Source: Oscillospiraceae bacterium (GTDB taxonomy: Bacteria > Bacillota > Clostridia > Oscillospirales > Oscillospiraceae). Taken from it: a stretch of DNA of 64,000 nt. Position 1 is the stretch's first letter. The number at the start of each line of letters is the position of its first letter. Shown here piece after piece: positions 16,199 through 23,300 of this stretch. The position numbers and the translations under genes were made by a program. The stretch lies in NCBI GenBank assembly GCA_017445385.1, contig JAFSUG010000030.1, forward strand, positions 1-64,000, given 5' to 3'. The notes beneath the pieces were generated by a model that was not told the DNA's origin, ran no database searches, and saw only the letters and a program-made list of their open reading frames with translations.

Positions 16199-17815
16199 AT
16201 GTATCAAGATCAGGCAATGCGCGATTCGATCAAGCTTGTGGAAGCTGCGCGCGCTGAAAACGTGAAGCTCGATCCGCGCCGTATGACCGCGGATGAGAAA
16301 GAAAAGCTGCTCGCCACCTACCATCCCGATTATCGCCGGGAAGAGTTCCGCGTGCTGGAAGTCGGCGCGAATAAAGGCGATAAAGTCCCCACCGAGCTTG
16401 CGGCGCTCCTGCAGGGGCATTCCCGCCTGGAGGGCAAAACCCTCGATCTCACTTCGCCGGATTATGAGGCGGACGTGCTGATCATCGGCGGCGGCGGCGC
16501 AGGCTGCTCCGCGGCAATCGAAGCAAGCCGCGCAGGCGTGAAAACTCTGCTCGTCACAAAGCTCCGCGTTGGCGATGCCAATACCATGATGGCGGAAGGC
16601 GGCATTCAGGCTGCCGATAAGCCGAATGATTCGCCGGCGCAGCATTTCCTCGATGCTTACGGCGGCGGCCACTTCGCCGCGCAGAAGGAGCTGCTCTATC
16701 AGCTCGTCACCAAAGCGCCGGAAGCGATCAAGTGGCTTTCCGAGCTCGGTGTTGAATTTGATAAAGCGCCGGACGGCACCATGATCACAACCCATGGCGG
16801 CGACACCTCGCGCAAGCGTATGCACGCTGCGAAGGACTATTCCGGCGCGGAGATCATGCGCACGCTGCGCGATGAAGTCCTCAACCGCAAGGACATCACC
16901 GTTGTTGATTTCACCGCCGCAATCGAACTGCTCAAAGACGAGCAGGGACGCTGCGCCGGCGCAGTCCTCATGAACATGGAAACGAAGGAGCTGCTTATCG
17001 CGCGCGCCAAAACCGTCATCATCGCAACGGGCGGCGCAGGACGGCTGCATTATCAGGGCTTCCCCACGTCGAACCATTACGGCGCAACGGCGGACGGCTT
17101 GATCCTCGCTTACCGTGCCGGGGCAAGACTGCTCTACGCAGATACGCTCCAGTACCATCCTACGGGCGCGGCGTTCCCGGCGCAGATCTTCGGCGCGCTT
17201 GTCACCGAAAAGGTGCGTTCGCTCGGCGCAATGCTCATTAACGCCAAGGGCGAAGTGTTTATGAACCCGCTTGAAACGCGCGACGTTTCCGCAGCATCCA
17301 TCATTCGGGAATGCTCGGACCGCGGGAACGGTGTCAAAACGCCGACAGGCTATGCCGTTTGGCTCGATACCCCGATGATCGAAATGAAGCACGGCGCCGG
17401 CACGATCGAAAAGCGCATTCCGGCAATGCTTCGTATGTTCGGCAAATACGGCATCGACCTCCGCACCGAGCCGATCCTCGTATATCCCACGCTGCATTAT
17501 CAAAACGGCGGCATCCGCATCGGAAACGACGGGCAGTCGGATATTGAAAACCTGTTCGTTGCAGGCGAGGCGGTCGGCGGCATCCATGGGCGTAACCGCC
17601 TCATGGGCAACAGCCTGCTCGACGTTGTCGTCTTCGGGCGCAGCGCAGGCCAGAACGCCAGCGCAAAGGCGAAAACCGTCACGCTCGGCAAATCGCTCAA
17701 TATCGACCACGTCGCATCTTACGCGAAAGAGCTGAAAGACGCGAAAGCGGAAAGCGATGCGGTTTCTCCGCTGCTCCTGCCGAACTATGCGCGCAAAGGC
17801 ACACAAACGCTGTAA
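16199..17815 (+). CDS. Fumarate-reductase / succinate-dehydrogenase-type flavoprotein
   Basis: 538-aa soluble FAD protein of the FrdA/SdhA/NadB family, preceded by an extra 90-residue N-terminal region. The Rossmann motif is GGGGAG (97-102). Active-site elements are kept: HPTG (320-323), the TRD arginine Arg361 that matches the proton-donor Arg of fumarate reductases, His433 in LHYQNGG, and HGRNRL (463-468). At the position of the His that binds FAD covalently in membrane Frd/Sdh, this protein has Asn128 (ANTMMAEGG), so the flavin is probably non-covalent. No signal peptide and no frdC/frdD-like anchor genes. Last gene of the operon, before a strong terminator. L-aspartate oxidase is less likely given the partners. 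Confidence 0.87.
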   Translation: MYQDQAMRDSIKLVEAARAENVKLDPRRMTADEKEKLLATYHPDYRREEFRVLEVGANKGDKVPTELAALLQGHSRLEGKTLDLTSPDYEADVLIIGGGGAGCSAAIEASRAGVKTLLVTKLRVGDANTMMAEGGIQAADKPNDSPAQHFLDAYGGGHFAAQKELLYQLVTKAPEAIKWLSELGVEFDKAPDGTMITTHGGDTSRKRMHAAKDYSGAEIMRTLRDEVLNRKDITVVDFTAAIELLKDEQGRCAGAVLMNMETKELLIARAKTVIIATGGAGRLHYQGFPTSNHYGATADGLILAYRAGARLLYADTLQYHPTGAAFPAQIFGALVTEKVRSLGAMLINAKGEVFMNPLETRDVSAASIIRECSDRGNGVKTPTGYAVWLDTPMIEMKHGAGTIEKRIPAMLRMFGKYGIDLRTEPILVYPTLHYQNGGIRIGNDGQSDIENLFVAGEAVGGIHGRNRLMGNSLLDVVVFGRSAGQNASAKAKTVTLGKSLNIDHVASYAKELKDAKAESDAVSPLLLPNYARKGTQTL

Positions 17816-17824
17816 GATCAAAAC

Positions 17825-17870
17825 AAAACACGGCAACCGATTGGGTACCCAATCGGTTGCCGTGTTTTTT
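17825..17870 (+). terminator. Terminator of the mdh-hdr-flx-frd operon
   Basis: A perfect stem of about 20 bp centred on GGGTACCC, with arms AACACGGCAACCGATTGGG and its complement, followed by six T. Confidence 0.95.
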
Positions 17871-17925
17871 GTGCGGAAATCGCAAAAAATATCCCCTTTG
17901 ATCGCAAGAAATCGCCCCGCATGGA

Positions 17926-17954
17926 TTGACAAATGATATAGTACAATTTAAGAT
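17926..17954 (+). promoter_or_regulatory. Promoter of the glutamate mutase operon
   Basis: TTGACA (17926-17931), 17-bp gap, TAAGAT (17949-17954). The -10 box is weak, and other AT-rich hexamers nearby could serve. Confidence 0.55.
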
Positions 17955-17996
17955 ATAGATACATACCAAATTGCGATTTGTCAGGAGAAAATTGCT

Positions 17997-18413
17997 ATGG
18001 AGAAAAAAACAATCGTCATCGGCGTCATCGGTGCCGACGTGCATGCCGTCGGCAACAAAATTCTCTACCGTGCGTTCCTCGATGCCGGCTTTAACGTCGT
18101 CAATCTGGGCGTTATGGTCTCGCAGGAGGAGTTCATCGCGGCTGCCATCGAATCCAATGCCAGCGCGATCCTCGTTTCCTCCCTCTATGGTCAGGGCGAG
18201 CTGGACTGCCGCGGCCTGCGCGAGAAATGCGATGAAGCCGGTCTAAAGGATATCCTGCTCTACGTGGGCGGCAACGTCGTTATCGGCAAACAGGACTTTT
18301 CCGAGGTTGAGCAGCGCTTCAAGGAAATGGGATTCGACCGCGTCTTCGGCCCCGGCACGCTGCCGGAAGTCGATATTGCGGCGCTGCATGAAGACCTGCA
18401 CTTGGATGATTGA
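17997..18413 (+). CDS. glmS: Glutamate mutase (methylaspartate mutase) sigma / S subunit
   Basis: 138-aa B12-binding subunit of glutamate mutase, which rearranges L-glutamate to (2S,3S)-3-methylaspartate. The base-off/His-on signature DxHxxG is present (D14, H16, G19), followed by VSSLYGQG (about 60) and YVGGN (about 90), as in MutS/GlmS. Length is standard. Note that glmS here means the mutase subunit, not glucosamine-6-phosphate synthase. First gene of the operon glmS-mutL-glmE-mal-small Cys protein; no B12 riboswitch is visible in the short leader. Confidence 0.95.
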   Translation: MEKKTIVIGVIGADVHAVGNKILYRAFLDAGFNVVNLGVMVSQEEFIAAAIESNASAILVSSLYGQGELDCRGLREKCDEAGLKDILLYVGGNVVIGKQDFSEVEQRFKEMGFDRVFGPGTLPEVDIAALHEDLHLDD

Positions 18414-18415
18414 GC

Positions 18416-19876
18416 ATGAAACCTGTTTTACTCATTGACTTCGGCAGTACCAATACAAAAGTAACTGTCGTCGATCTCGAAAGCGAGCGTCTGCTCGGCA
18501 CGGCGGCTGCCTATACAACCGTCCAAACCGACGTCGGCGACGGCCTTGCCGAGGCGATCTCCAAATTGGAGGCGCAAACGGGTAAGCTCGATTACGTCGA
18601 GCGTTACGCCTGCTCGTCGGCTGCCGGCGGCTTAAAGATGGTCACAAGCGGGCTCGTCCCGGAGCTGACCGCTGAAGCAGCAAAAATGGCTTCGCTCGGC
18701 GCAGGCGCAAAGATCATCAAGGTTTATTCCTTCGAAATGACGGAAGATGACGCCGCCGAGATCGAAAATGCCAAGCCGGATATCGTTCTGCTCGTCGGCG
18801 GAACGGACGGCGGCAATACCGAATGCATTTTGCATAACGCGAAAACGCTTGCCGGCGTCAAGGGCGCGTTTCCGGTCGTGATTGCCGGCAACCGCAATGC
18901 CGCGCGTCAGTGCAGCGAGATCCTCTCGCCGACCCATCAAACCTTCATCTGCGAAAACGTCATGCCGAAATTCGGTCAGCTCAATATCGAGCCAACGCAA
19001 AAGCAGATTCGTGAGATTTTCCTCGATCGCATCGTCAGCGCAAAGGGCTTAACGAAAGCATCCGAGCTGATCTCCGGCATCCTGATGCCAACGCCCTCCG
19101 CCATGATGAAAGCCATGCGTCTGCTTGCCGAAGGCTGCGAAGGGGAAAGCGGCATCGGCGAGCTGCTCGCGGTGGACGTCGGCGGCGCAACAACCGACGT
19201 TTATACGATTGCCGAAGGCAAGCCCGGCAAGGCAAATACCGTCTATAAAGGTTTGCCGGAGCCGTACGTCAAGCGGACGGTCGAAGGCGACGTCGGTATG
19301 CGCTACAGCGTGCATGGCATCGTCGATGCCTGCGGCATCGCAAAGATCGCGGAGCTTTCCGGCATCGAAAAAAACCGCGCGCAGGAAATGGTCGATTACC
19401 TCGGATCGCATACCGATGCGCTTCCGCAGGACGAGCAGTGGGAGCGGCTCGATCACGCGCTTGCAAGCATGGCGATCGATACCGCCGTCACGCGCCACGT
19501 CGGAAAAATCGAAGAGGCGTATACGATGCTCGGCGTCACCTACGTCCAGTCCGGCAAGGATATGACGCGCTGCCGGCAGATCGTCGTAACGGGCGGCAGT
19601 TTGATCCACACCCGCGAAACCGACCGTATCGCTGCCCATGCGCTGTTTGATCCACAAAATCCCTCGTCGCTCAAGCCGCAGCGCGCAAGGATCCTCGTTG
19701 ATCGGAAATATATCCTTGCAGGCATGGGGCTGCTTTCCGAGTATTATCCCGAAATTGCCCTGCGCATCATGAAACGCGAGCTTTCGGATGAAGGCGAGCA
19801 GGTATCCGCCATGACGCAAACCGCGCCGCAGTTCACCCCGGATATGCCGTCCGGCTGCTGCGGAATGCCGGTTTGA
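18416..19876 (+). CDS. mutL: MutL/GlmL, glutamate mutase-associated ASKHA ATPase
   Basis: 486-aa protein of the MutL/GlmL family, always found between the S and E subunits of glutamate mutase and thought to protect or reactivate the B12 enzyme. ASKHA-type nucleotide motifs are visible: LIDFGSTNTKV near residue 5 and AVDVGGATTDVY near 250. A short Cys-rich tail (SGCCGMPV) ends the protein. I chose ATG 18416; a TTG at 18410 overlapping the glmS stop is the alternative, and no strong ribosome-binding site separates the two. Unrelated to DNA mismatch repair MutL. Confidence 0.92.
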   Translation: MKPVLLIDFGSTNTKVTVVDLESERLLGTAAAYTTVQTDVGDGLAEAISKLEAQTGKLDYVERYACSSAAGGLKMVTSGLVPELTAEAAKMASLGAGAKIIKVYSFEMTEDDAAEIENAKPDIVLLVGGTDGGNTECILHNAKTLAGVKGAFPVVIAGNRNAARQCSEILSPTHQTFICENVMPKFGQLNIEPTQKQIREIFLDRIVSAKGLTKASELISGILMPTPSAMMKAMRLLAEGCEGESGIGELLAVDVGGATTDVYTIAEGKPGKANTVYKGLPEPYVKRTVEGDVGMRYSVHGIVDACGIAKIAELSGIEKNRAQEMVDYLGSHTDALPQDEQWERLDHALASMAIDTAVTRHVGKIEEAYTMLGVTYVQSGKDMTRCRQIVVTGGSLIHTRETDRIAAHALFDPQNPSSLKPQRARILVDRKYILAGMGLLSEYYPEIALRIMKRELSDEGEQVSAMTQTAPQFTPDMPSGCCGMPV

Positions 19877-19894
19877 TATAAAGGAGAAACGATT

Positions 19895-21361
19895 ATGGAA
19901 ATTAAAAATAAGCGTTTATCGGAAGAAACGTTCGCGAAGCTTCGCGCGGAGGTCCTCGCCCAGTGGCCCACCGGCAAGGACGTTGACTTTGCCGAAGCAA
20001 TCGCGTATCAGAAGCAGATCCCGTCGCAGCGGCGATTCGGCGAAAAGCTGCTCAAGGCGAAAGCCGAGGGGCGCACGCTGATCCAGCCGCGTGCCGGCGT
20101 TCCCGTTGTGGAAGAGCATATCAAGCTCATGCAGTACCTTGAAAAGTACGGTCATGTCGATCTGCTGCCCACTACGATCGATAGCTACACGCGCCAGAAC
20201 CGCTATGAAGAGGGCGAAGTCGGCATCAAGGAATCCATCCGCCTCGGCCGTGCGCTGATGAACGGCTTCCCGGCTGTCAACCACGGCGTCGCAAAGTGCC
20301 GCATGGTCACCGAGTCCGTCAATACGCCCATTCAGGTGCGCCATGGCACGCCCGATGCGCGCCTGCTCACCGAGATCGCCTATGCCGGCGGTTTCACAAG
20401 CTACGAAGGCGGCGGCGTGTCGTATAATCTGCCGTATTGCAAAAACGTTCCCATGGAGCAAACCATCTGGGATTGGCAGTATGTTGACCGCCTCACCGGC
20501 TGGTATGAAGAAAACGGCGTTTCCATCAACCGCGAGCCCTATGGTCCGCTTACCGGCACGCTCGTTCCGCCCTGCATTTCCCATGCGGTCGCCATCATCG
20601 AAGCGCTGCTCGCAGCCGAGCAGGGCGTTAAGAATATCACCGTCGGCTACGGTCAGTGCGGCAACCTCGTCCAGGACGTGGCTGCAATCCGCACGCTCGA
20701 AGAGCTGACCGATGAATACCTGCAAAAATACGGCTATACGGACGTGCAGGTTACAACCGTTCTCCACGAGTGGATGGGCGGTTTCCCGGCGGATGAAGCG
20801 CAGGCATTCGGCGTCATTTCCTGGGGCGCGGCAACCGCCGCGCTCTCCAAGGCGACGAAGGTCATCGTCAAAAGTCCGCATGAAGCGGTCGGCATTCCCA
20901 CGATGGAAGCCAACGCCGAGGGCTGCCGCTGCACGAAGCAGGTCGTCAATATGCTTGCCGACCAGTCGTTCAAAGCCGATACTTTGGAGCAGGAAAAAGA
21001 AATCATCCGCCGCGAAACGCGCTGCATCGTTGATAAATGCTTCGAGCTTGGCGAAGGCGATATCGCCGTCGGCTGCTGCCGCGGCGTAGAAGCCGGCGTT
21101 CTGGATATCCCGTTCGCGCCGTGCTCGGCAAACGCAGGACTGATGCTCCCCGCGCGCGATAACGACGGCGCAATCCGCATCTTGGAGATGGGCAACCTGC
21201 CCATGCCGAAGGACCTCAAGGACTTCCATCGTGAAAAGATGGAGCAGCGCGGCAAGGTTGAAAACCGCAACCCGTCGTTCCAGATGGTCATCGACGATGT
21301 TTACGCCATCGGCAAGGGCCACCTCGTCGGCCGCCCGAAAACCGCAAAAACTTCCGGCTGA
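19895..21361 (+). CDS. glmE: Glutamate mutase (methylaspartate mutase) epsilon / E subunit
   Basis: 488-aa catalytic TIM-barrel subunit of glutamate mutase. Length and content match MutE/GlmE, including [11 protein letters not shown] (about 149-159), [10 protein letters not shown] and the glutamate-binding region near [16 protein letters not shown]. It binds coenzyme B12 between itself and GlmS. Good ribosome-binding site (AAAGGAG) 18 bases after mutL. Together with GlmS and the following ammonia-lyase it gives the first two steps of the methylaspartate route of glutamate fermentation. Confidence 0.95.
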   Translation: MEIKNKRLSEETFAKLRAEVLAQWPTGKDVDFAEAIAYQKQIPSQRRFGEKLLKAKAEGRTLIQPRAGVPVVEEHIKLMQYLEKYGHVDLLPTTIDSYTRQNRYEEGEVGIKESIRLGRALMNGFPAVNHGVAKCRMVTESVNTPIQVRHGTPDARLLTEIAYAGGFTSYEGGGVSYNLPYCKNVPMEQTIWDWQYVDRLTGWYEENGVSINREPYGPLTGTLVPPCISHAVAIIEALLAAEQGVKNITVGYGQCGNLVQDVAAIRTLEELTDEYLQKYGYTDVQVTTVLHEWMGGFPADEAQAFGVISWGAATAALSKATKVIVKSPHEAVGIPTMEANAEGCRCTKQVVNMLADQSFKADTLEQEKEIIRRETRCIVDKCFELGEGDIAVGCCRGVEAGVLDIPFAPCSANAGLMLPARDNDGAIRILEMGNLPMPKDLKDFHREKMEQRGKVENRNPSFQMVIDDVYAIGKGHLVGRPKTAKTSG

Positions 21362-21400
21362 AAAAGCCGTCAAACAGAACTAAATTAGGAGGCAATTTCC

Positions 21401-22660
21401 ATGAAAATCGTAGACGTTATCTGCTCCGCAGGCCGTACCGGCTTCTATTTCGATGATCAGCGCGCCATCAAGCAGGGCGCCGGTCACGACGGCGTTTTCT
21501 ACACCGGAAAACCCGTCACTGAGGGCTTCACCTCCATCCGTATGCCGGGCGAGTCCATCTCCGTGCAGATCCTGCTCGAGGACGGTCAGATCGCTTTCGG
21601 TGATTGCGCGGCCGTTCAGTATTCCGGCGCAGGCGGCAGAGATCCGCTCTTCCTTGCAAAGGACTTCATCCCCGTTATCGATCAGTACATCAAGCCGCAG
21701 CTCGTCGGCAAGGAAGCCGATAACTTCAAGGTGCTTGCGGAAATGATGGAAGCGATCCAGGTAAACGGCAAGCGGCTGCATACTGCCATCCGCTACGGCG
21801 TCAGCCAGGCGATCCTCGATGCCGTCGCAAAGGCAACGGGCCGTCTGATGTGCGAAGTCGTCGCCGATGAATACGGCTGCACCGTCTCCGATCATCCCAT
21901 CGACATTTTCACCCAGTCCGGCGATGACCGCTACGATAACTCCGATAAAATGATCATCAAGGGCGCGCAGGTCCTGCCGCACGCACTGATTAACAACGTT
22001 GAAACGAAGCTTGGTCCTAAGGGCGAAAAGCTGGAACAGTACGTTGCGTGGCTGCGCGACCGTATCCTCAATAACCGCCAGGATCCGAACTACAGCCCCA
22101 TCTTCCATATCGACGTTTACGGCACGATCGGCGCCGCCTTCGGCAATAACAACTATAAGGCAATGGCGGATTACCTCGCAAAGCTCGAGGAGATTGCAAA
22201 GCCGTTCCATCTGCGCATCGAAGGCCCGATGGACTGCGATACCGACCGCGAAACCCAGATGATTGCCCTTAAAGGACTCACCGAAGAGCTCGACCGCCGC
22301 GGCATCAACGTGGAGCTTGTTGCGGATGAATGGTGCAATACGCTTGACGACGTGAAGTACTTCACCGATAACCACGCCGGCCACATGGTGCAGATCAAAA
22401 CGCCCGATCTCGGCGGCATCAATAATACGATCGAAGCCGTTCTTTACTGCAAGGCGCACGGCATGGGCGCATACCAGGGCGGCACCTGCAACGAAACCGA
22501 CCGCAGCGCGCAGGTTTGCGTGCAGTGCGCAATGGCAACGCAGCCGGCGCAGATCCTCGCAAAGCCGGGCATGGGCGTGGACGAAGGCTATATGATCGTC
22601 TATAACGAAATGAACCGCATTCTTGCCCTCCGCAAGGCGAAGAAGAACCTGAAAAAGTAA
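21401..22660 (+). CDS. mal: 3-Methylaspartate ammonia-lyase
   Basis: 419-aa enolase-superfamily enzyme that removes ammonia from 3-methylaspartate to give mesaconate. Key residues of the family are in place: His194 in VLPHAL, Mg ligands Asp238 (HIDVYG), Glu274 (RIEGP) and Asp309 (VADEW), and the catalytic Lys333 in QIKTPDLGG. Length agrees with the Clostridium enzyme. The 3' end overlaps the next small gene (TAATG). Confidence 0.96.
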   Translation: MKIVDVICSAGRTGFYFDDQRAIKQGAGHDGVFYTGKPVTEGFTSIRMPGESISVQILLEDGQIAFGDCAAVQYSGAGGRDPLFLAKDFIPVIDQYIKPQLVGKEADNFKVLAEMMEAIQVNGKRLHTAIRYGVSQAILDAVAKATGRLMCEVVADEYGCTVSDHPIDIFTQSGDDRYDNSDKMIIKGAQVLPHALINNVETKLGPKGEKLEQYVAWLRDRILNNRQDPNYSPIFHIDVYGTIGAAFGNNNYKAMADYLAKLEEIAKPFHLRIEGPMDCDTDRETQMIALKGLTEELDRRGINVELVADEWCNTLDDVKYFTDNHAGHMVQIKTPDLGGINNTIEAVLYCKAHGMGAYQGGTCNETDRSAQVCVQCAMATQPAQILAKPGMGVDEGYMIVYNEMNRILALRKAKKNLKK

Positions 22661-22929
22661 TGAATAACAGCTATTGCTTCTTCAATAATAAAGACTGCCA
22701 GTTTTTCCCTTGCCATGAAACGAACGATCCGGACAGCTTCAATTGCCTGTTCTGCTATTGTCCGCTCTATGCGCTGGGCGATAAATGCGGCGGCAACTTC
22801 CGGTACCTGGCAGGGGAGTGCAAGGATTGCTCGAACTGCACCGTACCCCACCGTCCGGAAAACTACGCCTACATCGTCAGTAAATACGAAGAACTGATGG
22901 AGCTGGCAAAACAAAATCATAAAGAATGA
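22660..22929 (+). CDS. Cysteine-rich small domain protein
   Basis: 89-aa protein with eleven Cys in its first 65 residues (for example CxxFPC, NCLFCYCPLY, ECKDCSNC). The pattern matches the family called cysteine-rich small domain (Pfam Cys_rich_small, from memory). Probably a metal- or Fe-S-binding accessory protein; function unknown. It is translationally coupled to mal as the last gene of the glutamate mutase operon, which suggests a link to B12 or Fe-S handling in that pathway rather than chance. Confidence 0.75.
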   Translation: MNNSYCFFNNKDCQFFPCHETNDPDSFNCLFCYCPLYALGDKCGGNFRYLAGECKDCSNCTVPHRPENYAYIVSKYEELMELAKQNHKE

Positions 22930-22932
22930 TTG

Positions 22933-22970
22933 CAAGGGATGGATCGCATGCGATCCGTCCCTTGTTTTGT
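22933..22970 (+). terminator. Terminator of the glutamate mutase operon
   Basis: CAAGGGATGGATCGCATG pairs with its near-complement (one G-T pair) and is followed by TTTT, directly after the Cys-rich gene. Confidence 0.9.
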
Positions 22971-22980
22971 GATACCCTTT

Positions 22981-23070
22981 TTGTTATAGTGTTTATAGAA
23001 TCGTATAAAAAGAGCGCCGCGTAAAAAGAATGACAAGGGGCGGATTGTATAACAATTCTGCCCTTTTTTG
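22981..23070 (+). ncRNA. Candidate small RNA transcription unit
   Basis: A promoter-like pair, TTGTTA (22981-22986), 17-bp gap, TATAAA (23004-23009), is followed about 25 bases later by a bulged hairpin (about 23035-23065) ending in six T. The transcript would be about 55 nt, with no good reading frame. The rest of the 370-base gap (23071-23228) shows only AT-rich sequence. It could instead be a remnant promoter and terminator. Confidence 0.35.
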
Positions 23071-23228
23071 CAAGTCACCCCACTTCCAAAATGCAAGATT
23101 TTAGTCATTTTGATACCAAACAGCGCCTAAAATGAAATATCTAAGAATTAGATTTGCAAAACTGGTATTTTATACGAAAATACGGTAAATTTTTATCTAA
23201 AAAGTTTGCAAGTTTTCTCGCATTATTC

Positions 23229-23256
23229 TTGACACACTCTGCCGAGTTGGTATAAT
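23229..23256 (+). promoter_or_regulatory. Full-consensus promoter of the hydratase-citrate lyase operon
   Basis: TTGACA (23229-23234), 16-bp gap, TATAAT (23251-23256). Both boxes are perfect, so expression is likely strong unless a repressor acts. Confidence 0.88.
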
Positions 23257-23300
23257 TACGGTATGAAAACGGCGCGATGCCGAATCAACAGGAGGGAACT

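Noticed and set aside
16199-17815. L-aspartate oxidase (NadB) for NAD synthesis
   Set aside because: The flavin site resembles NadB in lacking the covalent His, but there are no nadA/nadC neighbours. The gene is coupled to an FrdB-like subunit at the end of an electron-transfer operon.
16157-17932. 591-codon minus-strand frame opposite the Frd flavoprotein
   Set aside because: Antisense shadow. The + strand holds the full FAD and active-site motifs.
17871-17996. Cobalamin riboswitch before glutamate mutase
   Set aside because: Between terminator and start codon there are only about 125 bases including the promoter. No B12-box-like sequence was found.
17997-18413. Glucosamine-6-phosphate synthase (also called GlmS) or a glmS ribozyme
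   Set aside because: The protein is a 138-aa B12-binding domain with DxHxxG. The leader is too short for the ribozyme, and none of its pattern was seen.
18416-19876. DNA mismatch repair MutL
   Set aside because: The name is shared only. Motifs and position between glutamate mutase subunits show the ASKHA-type GlmL/MutL protein.
23071-23106. Tiny ORF continuing from the ATG near 23030 through the sRNA candidate hairpin
   Set aside because: It has no ribosome-binding site, crosses the terminator-like hairpin, and has no sensible protein sequence.
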